Shown here: piece after piece, positions 46,111-59,535 of the stretch
Layout: each line of letters begins with the position of its first letter
How positions within the stretch are numbered: the first letter of the stretch is position 1
NCBI GenBank assembly: GCA_933228675.1
Contig: OW121742.1
Location: 40,089,255 to 40,153,254, forward strand
Length of the DNA: 64,000 nucleotides
DNA from: Stomorhina lunata
Taxonomy: Eukaryota; Arthropoda; Insecta; Diptera; Rhiniidae
Direction: 5' to 3'
Position numbers and translations under genes: made by a program
The notes under the pieces: generated by a model
What the model was told of the DNA's origin: nothing
Seen by the model: only the letters and a program-made list of their open reading frames with translations
Database searches by the model: none

Positions 46111-47330
46111 AGAATTTAAATGACTTTTACCTTTACCCTCGTTGATACATATCTAAGTACGTTTGAGTGTTGTTGGCAAACATGTATAAACAAATGTTAA
46201 AATTCCACATACGAGAACACATAAACTTTTCGAAGAACCAAAGGAGTCAGAGAAGAAGAATTGTTTTTTCTTTTTTTTAGTTTTTTTCTGTTTTGGTTCA
46301 TAATATTTGCACGATATGCAAACAATTTATTTGTGTATTGAGGTCGCTAAAGAATAAACGACATCATCTAAATAACAACAACTGAAACAAAAGCAACAAC
46401 ATCAGTAACAGCCAGTAATTTTGGGCTTTTTTTCCTCAAATTTCTGTTTCCTTGTGAGTGAGTGTATGTAAACATTTCTCTTCGTTACTTAAAATTTTCC
46501 GTTTGCTCTGTTTTAGTTTTTTTTGTAGTTTCTCTACTTGTGCTCAAGCAAAAGGACTTTTCTTCCTTTTCTCATTGTTGTTAATATATGTTAAGGCAAA
46601 CATGACTGTATATAGAAATGTGTGTTTGTGTATGTTATTTGGCAATATTTGTATGCATGGCGGCACTAAGTAATGGCAGTTTGCAGAAAGTACCAAAGAG
46701 CAGGGCCACAGAAAAAAAAACAGCTACAAATAACAGAAAAAAGGTTTAGAAGCCAAGTAATATAACAAATTTTATGGTTTGATATTAAAAATTCAACAGA
46801 AAAAAAGAACACAAACAAACAATATACGATTTAGCTGAATTTTTTATATTAAACACTATTCACACCAACACACACACACACATATGCACTAGTTGTCCTT
46901 TACATTCACTTAAACATTCCAACAAACATGTATGAATATAAATATTTGTATTGGTATTTGTTATATAAATAAATGTTTAAACAAAACATTTAAACTGTTT
47001 CCGTTTTATTCTTGCAAACAAAGACAATTTTTTCGTTTCCTCTCGGATAGCGGATAGATGTTTAAGTGTTGGATAGGAAATCTTAGAGAAGTCAGTCTTT
47101 TTTGGATGAAAATTTTCTTTTCAAAGCTATGGAAAAATATGGCTTGTACAAAAGAATTAAGTGTCTTGATGGTTTTGAAAATGCCAAACATGTGTCGAGC
47201 ATATAAATATTTCTGTAAAGGTAAATTTACTGTTCCCTATCTTATGTTTAAAATGAAACATTTAAGAACCCTTGGGTCCTTATGGAATTTTTATTTCACA
47301 AACAAAAAAGTTACAAAAGTATGAAACTTT
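46111..47330. other. Spacer, intron-like
   Basis: Mixed sequence with CAACAACAA-type runs at 46370-46410 and (CA)n at 46868. Frames 46458-46673, 47006-47191 and 47058-47324 have no domains. Donor-like GGTAAAAG sites occur on the minus strand near 46130 without a convincing acceptor. Confidence 0.45.
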
Positions 47331-48560
47331 TTAAAAATTTTTTATTTATCTAGGAAATTTCTCAAAATTACTTTATACTTAAAGGAAATTTTTTAAAAAT
47401 TTCTTATTTGTTTTAGAAAATTTTTAAAAATTTTGTATTTTTATAGGAAATTTTTCCAAAATGTCTTAATTTTATAGGAAACTTTTCAAAAATTTCTTAT
47501 GTTTACACGAAATTTTTCAAAAATTTCTTAATTTTATAGGAATTTTTTCAAAAATTCTTATTTTTATAGGAAATTTTTGAAAAATTTATTATTTTTATGG
47601 GAAATTTTTAAAAAATTTATTATCTTTAAGGATATTTTTCAAAAATTTCTTATTGTTATAGAATATTTTTCAAAATTTCTTATTTTTATAGGAAATTTTT
47701 CAAAAATTTATTTTTTTTATAGGAAATTTTTCAAAAATTTATTTTTTTTATAGGAATTTTTCAAAAATTTACTATTTTCATAAGAAATTTTTCAAAAATT
47801 TTAAAGAAGATTTTCAAAATTTTTTTATTTTATAGGAAATTTTACAAAAATTTTGTATTTTGATAGGAAATTTTTCAAAATATTCTTAGTTTTATAGGAA
47901 ATTTTTAAAAAATTTCTTATTTTTACACGAAATTTTTAAAAAATTTTCTATTTTGATAGGAAATTTTTCAAAAATTTCTTAGTTTTATAGGAAATTTTTC
48001 AAAAATTTCTTAGTTTTTATAGGAAATTTTTCAAAAATTTTTTATTTTGATAGGAAATTTTTCAAAAATTTCTTATTTTTATAGGAAATTTTTCAAAAAT
48101 TTCCTATTTTTATAGGAAATTTTTCAAAAATTTCTTATCTTTATAGGAAATTTTTTTTATTTTTTTTCAAATTTCTTATTTTTATAGGAAATCTTTCAAA
48201 AATTTCTTATTTTAGAGGAAGATTTTCAAAAATTTTGTATTTTTTTTGAAAAATTTCATATTTTTATATGATATTTTTCCAAAATTTTCTATTTTTATAG
48301 GAAAATTTTCAAAAGTTTACTATTTTTATAGAAAATTTTTCAATAATTTCCTATTTTTATAGGAAATTTTTCAAAGATTTCTTATTTTTATAGTAATTCT
48401 TCAAAATTTCCTATTTTTATAGATAATTTTTCAAAAAATTTCTTAGTTTTATAACAATTTTTCAAAAATTTCTTATTTTTATAACAATTTTTTTTAAATT
48501 TTTTATTTTTATAGGAAATTTTATCATTTTATTTTTTAAGGAAATTTTTCCCAATTTTTT
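47331..48560 (+). repeat. Satellite family A2/A3, 31-bp unit, ~40 copies
   Basis: Diverged TTATTTTTATAGGAAATTT units with a few GG..CC units (48060-48120). AATTTTATAGG (no TTT) variants recur. Edges grade into A/T-rich sequence rather than stopping cleanly on the right. Confidence 0.9.
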
Positions 48561-49720
48561 TTTGTAAAATTCTTATGAATTCTTATTAAAATTTTCCTAT
48601 AATTTCATCAAACCAGTCTAGCAAGAGCCTTTTGCAAAGTCACTTACAAATGACACTTATATAACATTTTCCCATTAAATTTCCTTTTTATAAATACTTC
48701 CCCTGCATTTTGAGTGAAAGATAATTATAATAATAAGAAAAAGTAAAGAAAGTATAAAAATGATAATAATTATTGAAATTGCTACCTCAGCTTGAATTTA
48801 TTTTTTTGCTTCCTTCTGCAGGATATTGTACAATTGCATTTTCCATTAGTTTACTAATGGTTTTAACCTTGTCATATGTCAATTTTCACAAGTTTTATAT
48901 TTACTTTTGATTTTTTTTCAACGTTTTTATATTAAACATGTTCTTGCTTGCACTTCCTTTCGTTAAATGCTTTTTTTTATAGTTTTCGTTGTTGTTGTTC
49001 TTGTACTTCCTTTGGAGCAACTTAAGCTCAAATTATCATCATCAGTAGCTGCAGTAGTTTTATGTGTGTACATGTGTGTCTGTGTGTGTGTAGTACAAAT
49101 AATGAGTAATTATTGTCCTTTAATCGTAATACACTTATTATCCTTAAAGAGCAATAGGCAGTATATATGTAAAAGTATGTGTGTAACCGTAAAAGTGTTT
49201 GTTTAAAAGATTTTGCATGTTGATAACTTTTTTGCTCTTACCTCAAGTCTGTATGTGTGAATAAAAGGGTTTAAGTGTGAATATGTTGAAGTTTTTCTCT
49301 TTTTTTCTTTCGTGTGAATGTGTGTATGTGTTTAAGTTTTACATTATCCTGTTAATAGGTAAATTTTTAATTTAACGCTTCATCTGATAACTACTCATTC
49401 ATGTCGTATATTGTATATGTGGGTTGAAATATGTTGTAAGAGAAGTCAAGGAAAAAAAATCTGAATTTCATTAATTTTTTTTTTCTGTTAAGAAGAAAAA
49501 CATAAAAATCCTATATATTCTTGTAATTAAAATTTATTCTATAAAAGTTTCTTATCGATTATTGAGCAAGACACAAAGTAGTATTAAATTGAATTGTGGC
49601 TAGAAATGCAATTAGAATAAGGAGTGCAATTAATGGTAAATGTTTTTGGTGGAGTCAATTGAGCTTAAAATAAGGAATATTTCAAGATAAGTTTTTATGA
49701 AGAAAATTTAATATATTTAT
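48561..49720. other. Spacer, GT-rich, intron-like
   Basis: (GT)n at about 49070-49092. The 79-codon plus frame at 48967-49206 is low complexity (VVVVLVL, VCVCVCVV). A possible minus-strand first exon is listed separately. Confidence 0.45.
49242..49325 (-). other. Weak candidate minus-strand first exon
   Basis: The minus strand has an A-rich leader-like stretch ending CAGACTTGAG/GTAAGAGC, a good donor reading from 49241 down. No acceptor at a sensible distance, so it would have to be a first exon; no promoter motif was recognised. Recorded because both the donor and the composition fit a 5'UTR. Confidence 0.15.
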
Positions 49721-51640
49721 AAAATTTTTTTCAAAAATTTCCTATTTTTATAGGAAATTTTTCAAAAATTTCCAATTTTCATAGAATATTTTTCAAAAAT
49801 TTCCTATTTTTTAAAGGAAATTTTTCCAAAATTTTCTATTTTTTAAAGGAAATTTTTCAAAAATTTCCTATTTTTAAAGGAAATTTTAAAAAATTTCCTA
49901 TTTTTAAAGGAAATTTTTCAAAAATTTCTTATTTTTATAGGAAATTTTTCAAAAATTTCCTATTTTTATAGGAAATTTTTCAAAAATTTCTTATTTTTAT
50001 AGGAAATTTTTCAAAAATTTCCTATTTTTATAGGAAATTTTTCAAAAATTTCCTATTTTTATAGGAAATTTTTCAAAAATTTCCTATTTTTATAGGAAAT
50101 TTTTCAAAAATTTCCTATTTTTATAGGAAATTTTTCAAAAATTTCCTATTTTTATAGGAAATTTTTCAAAAATTTCCTATTTTTATAGGAAATTTTTCAA
50201 AAATTTCCTATTTTTATAGGAAATTTTTCAAAAATTTCCTATTTTTATAGGAAATTTTTCAAAAATTTCCTATTTTTATAGGAAATTTTTCAAAAATTTC
50301 CTATTTTTATAGGAAATTTTTCAAAAATTTCCTATTTTTATAGGAAATTTTTCAAAAATTTCCTATTTTTATAGGAAATTTTTCAAAAATTTCCTATTTT
50401 TATAGGAAATTTTTCAAAAATTTCCTATTTTTATAGGAAATTTTTCAAAAATTTCCTATTTTTATAGGAAATTTTTTCAAAAATTTCCTATTTTTATAGG
50501 AAATTTTTCAAAAATTTCCTATTTTTATAGGAAATTTTTCAAAAATTTCCTATTTTTATAGGAAATTTTTCAAAAATTTCCTATTTTTATAGGAAATTTT
50601 TCAAAAATTTCCTATTTTTATAGGAAATTTTTCAAAAATTTCCTATTTTTATAGGAAATTTTTCAAAAATTTCCTATTTTTATAGGAAATTTTTCAAAAA
50701 TTTCCTATTTTTATAGGAAATTTTTCAAAAATTTTCTATTTTTATAGGAAATTTTTCAAAAATTTCCTATTTTTATAGGAAATTTTTCAAAAATTTCCTA
50801 TTTTTATAGGAAATTTTTCAAAAATTTCCTATTTTTATAGGAAAATTTTCAAAAATTTCCTATTTTTATAGGAAATTTTTCAAAAATTTCCTATTTTTAT
50901 AGGAAATTTTTCAAAAATTTCCTATTTTTATAGGAAATTTTTCAAAAATTTCCTATTTTTATAGGAAATTTTTCAAAAATTTCCTATTTTTATAGGAAAT
51001 TTTTCAAAAATTTCTTATTTTTATAGGAAATTTTTCAAAAATTTCCTATTTTTATAGGATTTCAAAAATTTCCTATTTTTATAGAAAATTTTTCAAAAAT
51101 TTCCTATTTTTATAGGAAATTTTTCAAAAATTTCCTATTTTTATAGGAAATTTTCAAAAATTTCCTATTTTTATAGGAAAATTTTTCAAAAATTTCCTAT
51201 TTTTATAGGAAATTTTCAAAAATTTCCTATTTTTATAGGAATTTTTTCAAAAATTTCCTATTTTTATAGGAAATTTTTCAAAAAATTTCCTATTTTTATA
51301 GGAAATTTTTCAAAAATTTCTTTTTTTTATAGGAAATTTTTCAAAAATTTCTTTTTTTTATAGGAAATTTTTCAAAAATTTCCTATTTTTATAGGAAATT
51401 TTTCAAAAATTTCCTATTTTTATAGGAAATTTTTCAAAAATTTTCTATTTTTATAGGAAATTTTTCAAAAATTTTCTATTGTATAGGAAATTTTTCAAAA
51501 ATTTCCTATTTTTATAGGAAATTTTTCAAAAATTTTCTATTTTTATAGGAAATTTTTCAAAAATTTTCTATTTTTATAGGAAATTTTTCAAAAATTTTCT
51601 ATTTTTATAGGAATTTTTTCAGAAATTTATAGGAATTTAT
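49721..51640 (+). repeat. Satellite family A3, 31-bp unit, ~62 near-identical copies
   Basis: The most homogeneous array in the window. From about 49970 to 51050 nearly every unit reads CTATTTTTATAGGAAATTT plus TTCAAAAATTTC, with rare single changes. The GG..CC dyad (10-nt arms around C) is intact in almost all units. Older AAAGGAAAT variants are confined to the left edge and TTTTCTATT variants to the right, as expected if unequal exchange homogenises the centre and leaves mutations at the ends. Confidence 0.96.
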
Positions 51641-52970
51641 AACTTACACATTTTTTTAATTTCCTTAAAGTTTGCAACATGATATTAATTCAAACCTCTC
51701 AAATTTCAATTTGTATTAAATGCCTTAATTCAGCCCAGCAGTTTTTCTCACTCTTCATTGCAAAACAATTCTTAACTACTTTCCCTCTGAAAAAACTATA
51801 CATTTAAAATTTATTTTCCAAGTTAACTATGTCAAGGCTAACAATTCATTTAATACTAAAATGGAAAAATAGAAATATTACTCGAACAATAAAAACAACA
51901 GAGTCAAATATTTTATAAAATATTTCAAAATAATTGAGGCAATTACAAAAAATACCTGTATGTCATTTTCAACAGTAACAAATTATTAAGTTGCTACTAC
52001 TATTTACTTGCTACTCCTGGCAAAGGACACGTGTGTTTTTTTCAATTGCATATTTTCTAGATGAAGTAGTCAGCAATAACTGGAAACAAAAAAAAAAAAA
52101 ATAAAAGAATTAATTTAAAATAAATTATTTTTCAACAAACACGTAAAGTGAATAAATTGAAAAACAAATTAAATGTCTAAAAATAGATAATAGTTTTGTT
52201 GAAAGTTTCAGGTTGCCTTAAAAGTATGCAATACATTTTAGTAACATAAAATATTTTAATACCATATGTTAGAGAAAAAGACAGAATTTAGTCATTAAAA
52301 CTTAAAGTTAGAAGAAAACGTAAATAGACTTTCAAGTTAAAAAGTTTTTTAATTAATCATTTTCTGGTGAAAGTTTTTTTAGGAAAACTTATGTTTAAAA
52401 CTTAATATTAATCAATGTTCTTTTAACTTCTAAAACTGTCCATGCCTAGGGGTATGTATTTATTTTCTTAACTCATAAGCATGCAATGGTTTTTGTTATT
52501 ATCTATACCCTGAGATATGCAATTTTTTTGCTTGGCCCATAAGTATGCAATGGTTTTTTTTAAATATAGTATTAAAAAAATTTATATTAATATTTTTCAA
52601 ATCTTCTTTTCGACTATTTAGTGAAGCTGAAAAGTTTCCTTTAACAATATAATCCAGCTGAAAACACTTTAAAAACGACATTTCCGAAATTTAAAACTTT
52701 TCCAATAAATTCTTAGACCAACAAAATGACAAGTAGTTTATATATTGTTGAAATATTTATTGGATACTTTTTTTCTGCAGAAGAAAAAAAAACTAAACAA
52801 AAACTTAATTTTGAAGTTAGGAAATAAATGGTGGAACAAATAATAAATGGGAAAACAAAAACTGTCGAAGAACTAAAAAACGGCTTTAATTTCTTAAACA
52901 GCCTAAAATATACGAAAGAAAAAAATTTAAAATAGCGAAACTGCATTGACAAGATAAGATAGATAATATA
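51641..52970. other. Spacer, nothing coding
   Basis: A/T-rich mixed sequence. The minus frames 52499-52681 and 52713-52952 are unsupported. CCTTAAAAGTATGCAATA lies at 52214, and two CATAAG.ATGCAATGGTTT copies lie at 52474 and 52538 (64 bp apart). Confidence 0.5.
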
Positions 52971-55300
52971 AAAAATTTTTTAAAAATTTCTAATTTTCAT
53001 AGATAATTTTTCAAAAATTTCTTATTTTTTTAAGAAGTTTTTCAAAAATGTCTTACTTTTATAGGAAATTTTTCAAAAAATTCTTATTATTATAGGAAAA
53101 TTTTTCAAAAATTTAACATTTTTATGGGAATTTTCAAAAAAAAAATTCTAAGATTTTTTATTTTTAAAGGAAATTTTCCAGATATTTTCATAGGAAATTT
53201 TTCAAAAGTTTCTTATTTTTGTGGGAAATTTTTCAAAAATTTTGTATTTTTATAGGAATTTTTTCAACAAATTTTTATTTTTGAAGGAAATTTTACAAAA
53301 AATTCTTATTTTTATAGAAATTTTTAAAGTTTCTTAATTTCATACGAAATTTTTCAAAAATTTCGTAGTTTCAAAGAAAATTTTTCAAAAATTTCGTAGT
53401 TTCAAAGAAAATTTTTCAAAAATTTCTAATTTTTATAGGAAATTTTACAAAAATTTCTTATTTTTATAGGAAATTTTCCAACAAATTGTATTCATTAAAA
53501 ATTTCTTATTTTTGTAAGAAATTTTTTAAAAAATTACATTTTGTAACAATTTGTTTTTATTATGAATTTTTTTTTTTGAAAATTTCTTATCTTTGTAGAA
53601 ATTTTTTCAAAAATCTCTTATTTTTATAAGAAATTTTTCAAAAATTTGTTATTTTTTTAGAAATTTTGCAAAAATTTCTTATTTTAAAAATTTTTTAAAA
53701 ATTGCTTATTTTTATTAGAAATTTTTCAAAAATTTCTTACATATATAGGAAATTTAAAAAAAAAATCTTATTTTTATAGGAAATTTTTCTAACATTTTTC
53801 ATTTTTTATAGGAAAAGTTTCAAAAATGTTTTATTTTTATAGGAAGTTTTTTAAAAATTTCTTATATGTATAAAATTTTTTTTTTTTAATTTCTTGTTTT
53901 CATAGGAAATTTTTGCATTTTTTTTTTATTTTTATAGATTTTTTTCAAAAATTTTCTATTCTTATAGATTTGTTTCAAAAATTTCTTATTTTTATAAGAA
54001 ATTTTTTATTATTATAAGAAATTTGTCAAAAATTTCTTATTTTTATAAGAAATTTTTCAAAAATTTCTTATTTTTATAAGAAATTTTTCAAAAATTTCTT
54101 ATTTTTATAAGAAATTTTTCAAAATTTTCTTATTTTTATAAGAAATTTTTCAAAAATTTCTTATTTTTATAAGAAATTTTTCAAAAATTTCTTATTTTTA
54201 TAAGATATTTTTTAAAAATTTTATAAGAAATTTTTCAAATTTTTTTTATTTTTATAAGAAATTTTTAAAAAATTTCTAATTTTTATAAGAAATTTAAAAA
54301 AAATTCCTATTTTTATAAGAAATTTTTCAAAAATTTCTTATTTTTATAAGAAATTTTTCAAAAATTTCTTAATTTTATAAGAAATTTTTCAAAAATTTAT
54401 AATGTTTATAAGAAAATTTTCAAAAATTTCTTATTTTTATAAGAAATTTTTCAAAAATTTCTTATTTTTATAAGAAATTTTTCAAAAATTTCTTATTTTT
54501 ATAAGAAATTTTTCAAAAATTTCTTATTTTTATAAGAAATTTTTCAAAAATTTCTTATTTTTATAAGAAATTTTTCCAAAATTTCTTATTTTTATAAGAA
54601 ATTTTTCAAAAATTTCTTATTTTTATAAGAAATTTTTCAAAAATTTCTTATTTTTATAAGAAATTTTTCAAAAATTTCTTATTTTTATAAGAAATTTTTG
54701 AAAAATTTCTTATTTTTATAAGAAATTTTTCAAAAATTTCTTAGTTTTATAAAAAATTTTTCAAAAATTTCTTAGTTTTATAAGAAATTTTTCAAAAATT
54801 TCCTATTTTTATTTTTATAAGAAATTTTTCAAAAATTTCTTATTTTTATAAGAAATTCTTCAAAAAATTGTTATTTTTATAAGAAATTTTTCAAAAATTT
54901 CAAATTTTTATAGGAAATTTTTCAAAATGTTCTTATTTTAACAGGAAATTTTTCAAAAATTTCTTATTTTTATAGGAAATTTTTCAAAAATTTCTAATTT
55001 TTATAGGAAATTTTTCAAATTTTTTTTTTATTTTTATAGGAAATTTTACAAAATATGTTAAAAATTAAAAACTGTTTCAAAAGTTTCCTTTTTTTGATGG
55101 AAATTTTTCAAAAATTTCTTATTTTTATAGGAAAATCTTCAAAATCGTCTTTTTTTTTAAAGAGAGTTTTTTAAAAATTTCTTATTTTTATAAGAAATTT
55201 TCCAGAATTTCTTATTTTTATAGAACATTTTTCAAAAAATTCTTATTTCTAAAGGATGTTTTTAAAAATTTGTTATTCTTAAAGGATTTTTTTAGATTTA
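52971..55300 (+). repeat. Satellite family A, 31-bp, with AAG..CTT sub-array
   Basis: Left (52.97-53.97 kb) and right (54.9-55.3 kb) parts are diverged A2 units. The middle (about 53990-54900) is a uniform sub-array whose unit is TTTTTATAAGAAATTTTTC plus AAAAATTTCTTA. Compared with other arrays the GG before the dyad has become AG, so it now pairs with the CT after it, giving arms of about 13 nt (ATAAGAAATTTTT against AAAAATTTCTTAT). Roughly 28 copies. Confidence 0.94.
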
Positions 55301-56125
55301 TAGCAAGAACCCTATATTTGTTGAACAGTGTTAATGTTATTTATAAAACTGTTCATGTTCAAAAATTCTAAAATGACTTAAAAGTAAATTAATTAAAAAA
55401 ATCTCTTAAATCTAAAACTGCTCTAATTCATAAAATATTTAAAAAAATAAAAAAAATTTTTGTTTATCTCCTAAAAATGTTTCAGTTTAATTTACATAAA
55501 ATTGATATTAAAATTGCCATATTAAAAAAATTACTTTTAGACAAAATCTAAAAATTTTTGCCAACCAAATGTTAAAATGCTAAAAATATGTTGTAATGCA
55601 AATTTATATTTTATTGAAAATGATAAACTGACTTTTGCCAACAAATTTATGCAACATAGTAAAAATTCTCTTTCATAAATGATTTTCAAAAAAAAAAATA
55701 TAAAGAGATAGGAAAGAAGAAAAAAAATTGTGTTAAATACCAAAAAAATAGTTCGTGCTTCTGCAGCTGAACATTTTTTCCTATTCAAATTCAAATAAAG
55801 AATAATGCTTTATGTGCTTAATTTCTCTGGGTTTGATTCCGAAAAAAAGAATATTATACAAATTTCATACCTAAAGACATAAAAATTTATGAGATATTTT
55901 GATTTTGTCTGTTTTTAATGTATGGGCAGAGCATTTATATGTATATGAAGTTTGTAGAAAAAATGCATTTTTCATAATATTCAAATTCACATTTCACATG
56001 TTTCAAACATTTTTTCAATTTTTTTCGATGGTTTTTTTTTTAACATATAAGGACATGTGGAGGTAAGACTATATATTTGGTGCTCGATATCATAAATTTT
56101 ATCAACATTCTATATTTGACTTATC
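55301..56125. other. Spacer, nothing coding
   Basis: A/T-rich mixed sequence. The 85-codon minus frame at 55537-55794 is hydrophobic low complexity with no domain. Confidence 0.5.
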
Positions 56126-57670
56126 TTCTGTTGAAATTTTTGAAAAATTTCTTATTTGTATAGGAAATTCTTCAAAAATTTCTTATTTATATAGACAATT
56201 TTTAAAAAATTTCTTATCTTTCAAGGAAATTTTTCAAAATTTCTTATTTTTCTAGGAAAATTTTCAAAAATTTCTTAATTTTATAGGAATTTTATAAAAA
56301 TTTATTTTTTTCTATGAAATTTTCCAAAAATTTCTTATTTTTATAGGAATTTTTTTTCAGAAATTCTTATTTTTATAGGAAATGAAAAAAAAAATAGTTT
56401 CATAGGAAACTTTACAAAAAATTCTTATTTGTATAGTAAAACTTCAATTTTTTTATTTTTATAGGAAATTTTTCAAAAATTTCTTATGTTTATAAGAAAT
56501 TTTTCCAAAATTTTTAATTTTTAGAGGAAATTTTTGAAAAGTTTTCTGATTTTTATAGGAACATTTTCAAATATTATTTATTTTTATAATAAATTTTTCA
56601 AAAATTTCTCATCCTTATACAACATTTTTCAAAAATTTCTTATTTTTATAGGAAATTTTTCAGAAATATCTTATTTTTATAGGAAATTTTTCAAAAAATT
56701 CTTATTTTTATAAGAAATTTTTTAAAAATTTCTAAATTTTTATAGGAAATTTTTTCAAAATTTCTAAATCTTTATAGGAAATTTTTTCAAAATTTCTTGT
56801 TTTTATAGGAAATTTTTCAAAAATTTCTTGTTTTTATAGGAAATTTTTGAAAAATTTCCTATTTTTGTAGGAAATTTTTTAAAATTTCTTATTTTGATAG
56901 GAAATTTTTTAAAATTTTCTGATTTTTATAGGAAATTTTTCAAAAATTTCTTATTTTTATAGGAAATTTTTCAAAAATTTCTTATTTTTATAGAAAATTT
57001 TTTAAAATTTTCTTATTTTTATAAGAGATTTTTTAAAAATTTCTAAATTTTTATAGGAAATTTTTTTCAAAATTTCTTGTTTTTATAGGAAATTTTTCAA
57101 AAATTTCTTGTTTTTATAGGAAATTTTTGAAAAATTTCTTATTTTTGTAGGAAATTTTTTAAAATTTCTTATTTTTATAGGAAATTTTTCAAAATTTTCT
57201 GATTTTTATAGGAAATTTTTCAAAAAGTTCTTATTTTTATAGGAAATTTTTCAAAAATTTCTTATTTTTGTACAAAAATTTTCAAAAATTATTATTTTTA
57301 TAGGAATTTTTACAGAAATTTCTTATTTTAATAGGAAATTTTTGAAAAATTTTATTTTTTTTATATAAGATTTTTTAAAAATGTCTTATTTGTATTGGAA
57401 ATTTTTTAAAAGTTTCTTATTTTTATAGGAAGTTTTTCAAAAATTTCTTATTTATGTAGGAATTTTTCTCAAAAATTTTTTTATTTGTATAGAAATTTTT
57501 CCAAATTTTTTTTTATTTTTATGGGAAATTTTTTAAAAATTTCTGATTTTTAGGAAATCTTTCAAAAATAGGAAATTTTTCAAAAAATATTATTTTTATA
57601 GGAAATTTTTCAAAAATTTCTTATATTTATAGAAAATTTTTCAAAAAATTCTTATTTTTTATAAAATTTT
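56126..57670 (+). repeat. Satellite family A2, 31-bp unit, ~50 copies
   Basis: Diverged units. A block (TTTCTAAATTTTTATAGG, then TTTCTTGTTTTTATAGG twice, then TTGAAAAATTTC) near 56730-56880 is repeated near 57040-57160, about 300 bp later. A sharp right edge is followed by TTGGAGGGTACC. Confidence 0.9.
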
Positions 57671-59535
57671 AAAATTTAGTATCTCTGACTTGTTGGAGGG
57701 TACCTATTCCTCCATCTTGGCCAACTCTAACATTCAAACTTATTTGATAAATGAGTGTGTATAATGATACTCTATGATATTATGATTTCAAATAATATAC
57801 ATATATTTATGTTTGTATGTGTGTTGTACTTATATTTGCATAAATATTATTTTACGTTTCTTTAATATCTTTTCTCTGTGTGTATGTTCGAATTTCGATA
57901 CGAATATTTTAAAAACACATTGAGGAAATGTTTTATCTGTTCTGTGATTTTCTTTTTTATTGTAAATAGTTGTTGTCTTTGTTATTATTGCTTGTAGTTT
58001 TTGTATTTTTTCTTAACATTATTTCCAATTTTCACTTGAGGTCATAACATTTTTGTAGTCATATTATCTAAAAAAAAACTAAAATTAAATTTTAACATTT
58101 CCACTAACACAACGACCCATTTTATTTGAAAGCATGATAATGACGATGACTATGAAAATCTTATAAGTATTTGGAAATTTTATAGATTCAGGCAGAAATA
58201 TAGTCCAAGTATAAAAAATAAAAGTCAATAGGAGGTTCTTTAAAAGAAAATAAAAACGAAAATTTTAACATTTAAAAAAAAACCTGAAGATATTAACAGC
58301 TTTTTTCAAATAAACATAAACTTTAACCTAATTAAACCTAAATGCATAACTGATAATCTTGACTTTTTATATTATTCCAATATTCTTACAAACTGTGCTA
58401 CAATCTTTACAATTTTCCCCTTAACTTTCCATTTAAGTACTCAATTATTTGCTCGTAGATAAAATTAAGTTTTTTTTTGTCAGCACAATATTTTCCATTT
58501 TCCAACTTAGCATACAAATTTGTTTTAGTTTTCTTTAACCATTTTACTAGCGTTTGCATTTTTCATAAAAAAATTTCTTCTAAAAGTTTTATGCAAAAAT
58601 TATAGTTAAAAAAAATCATAGCATATTTTAAGGATGTTTTTATGAAACACTTTCAGAGGCGATGAAATAAGAAATATTTCTTATCAATGCATTTTTTAAA
58701 TCCGAGCTAGAATTTAGCATCATCAAAACCCAGAATGAAAACAATGAAAATCATTAAAGAAAATCTTAAGAAAAACAGACAAGTATCACAAATTTATAGA
58801 AGAAAAAAAATGTTTTCCATTATTATTCTCATAAAACTGTTATGTCAATGGCTTTTTGTTTAAGTGTGTATAATGTAAAGTGTGTGTTAGTGATTATGTT
58901 AGGGTATAGGTCATGCTACTAAGTTTAATGAATATGATGGTAAAAACCCTGCAGTTTGAAAGAAGCTTTTTAAAGATAAGACAATTGTGAGTATGATATA
59001 TGTTGTATAGATTTTGATACTCACTTAAGCAAACAATTGATCAAAAGAATACTTTGGATTTCACAGATGCAATTATTTACCAATTCTCTGATTTAATATA
59101 TGTCAAACCAGGATAATACCATTTATGGTTATGTAGGGATATTGTCCGATTTAACGCACACGGTTATGTTGAGTAAAGTAGTAAAGATTCTTGCATCTAC
59201 AAGGTTTTGATACCACCAGATATAAAACCTCTTCTATGTTACAAGATTTAGGAACAAAGAACTTTGAAAAATAAATAATGCTTCCAATATCTGTTCTTGT
59301 ATTAATTTTAGTCTACCGGGCTTAAGCAAGACAATTTGTATTTGTTTAATATTTTCTATTTGACTTACGATTATTACATGTTTAACTTAATATCACGTGT
59401 TAAAGGAGACATAAAAGGTCATAACTGCAATTTGTAATAAGTCAAACAATATCATGAGTGTTTTTAATGTTGATTAAAAAGCATTTTTCAATATTTAAAA
59501 CAAATAGTATTTAAACGACAAATAAATAATTCTAT
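57671..59535. other. Spacer, intron-like, nothing recognised
   Basis: The longest non-repetitive stretch in the right half. No splice-flanked exon, long frame, RNA gene or transposon end was found. A donor-like GTGAGTATC lies on the minus strand near 59020 without an exon upstream. Confidence 0.5.

Noticed and set aside
46130..46260. Minus-strand exon ending at a GTAAAAGT site
   Set aside because: No acceptor upstream, a weak donor, and two different frames look equally open.
49721..51640. CRISPR-like array (31-bp repeats)
   Set aside because: Units are contiguous with no unique spacers, and the host is a eukaryote.
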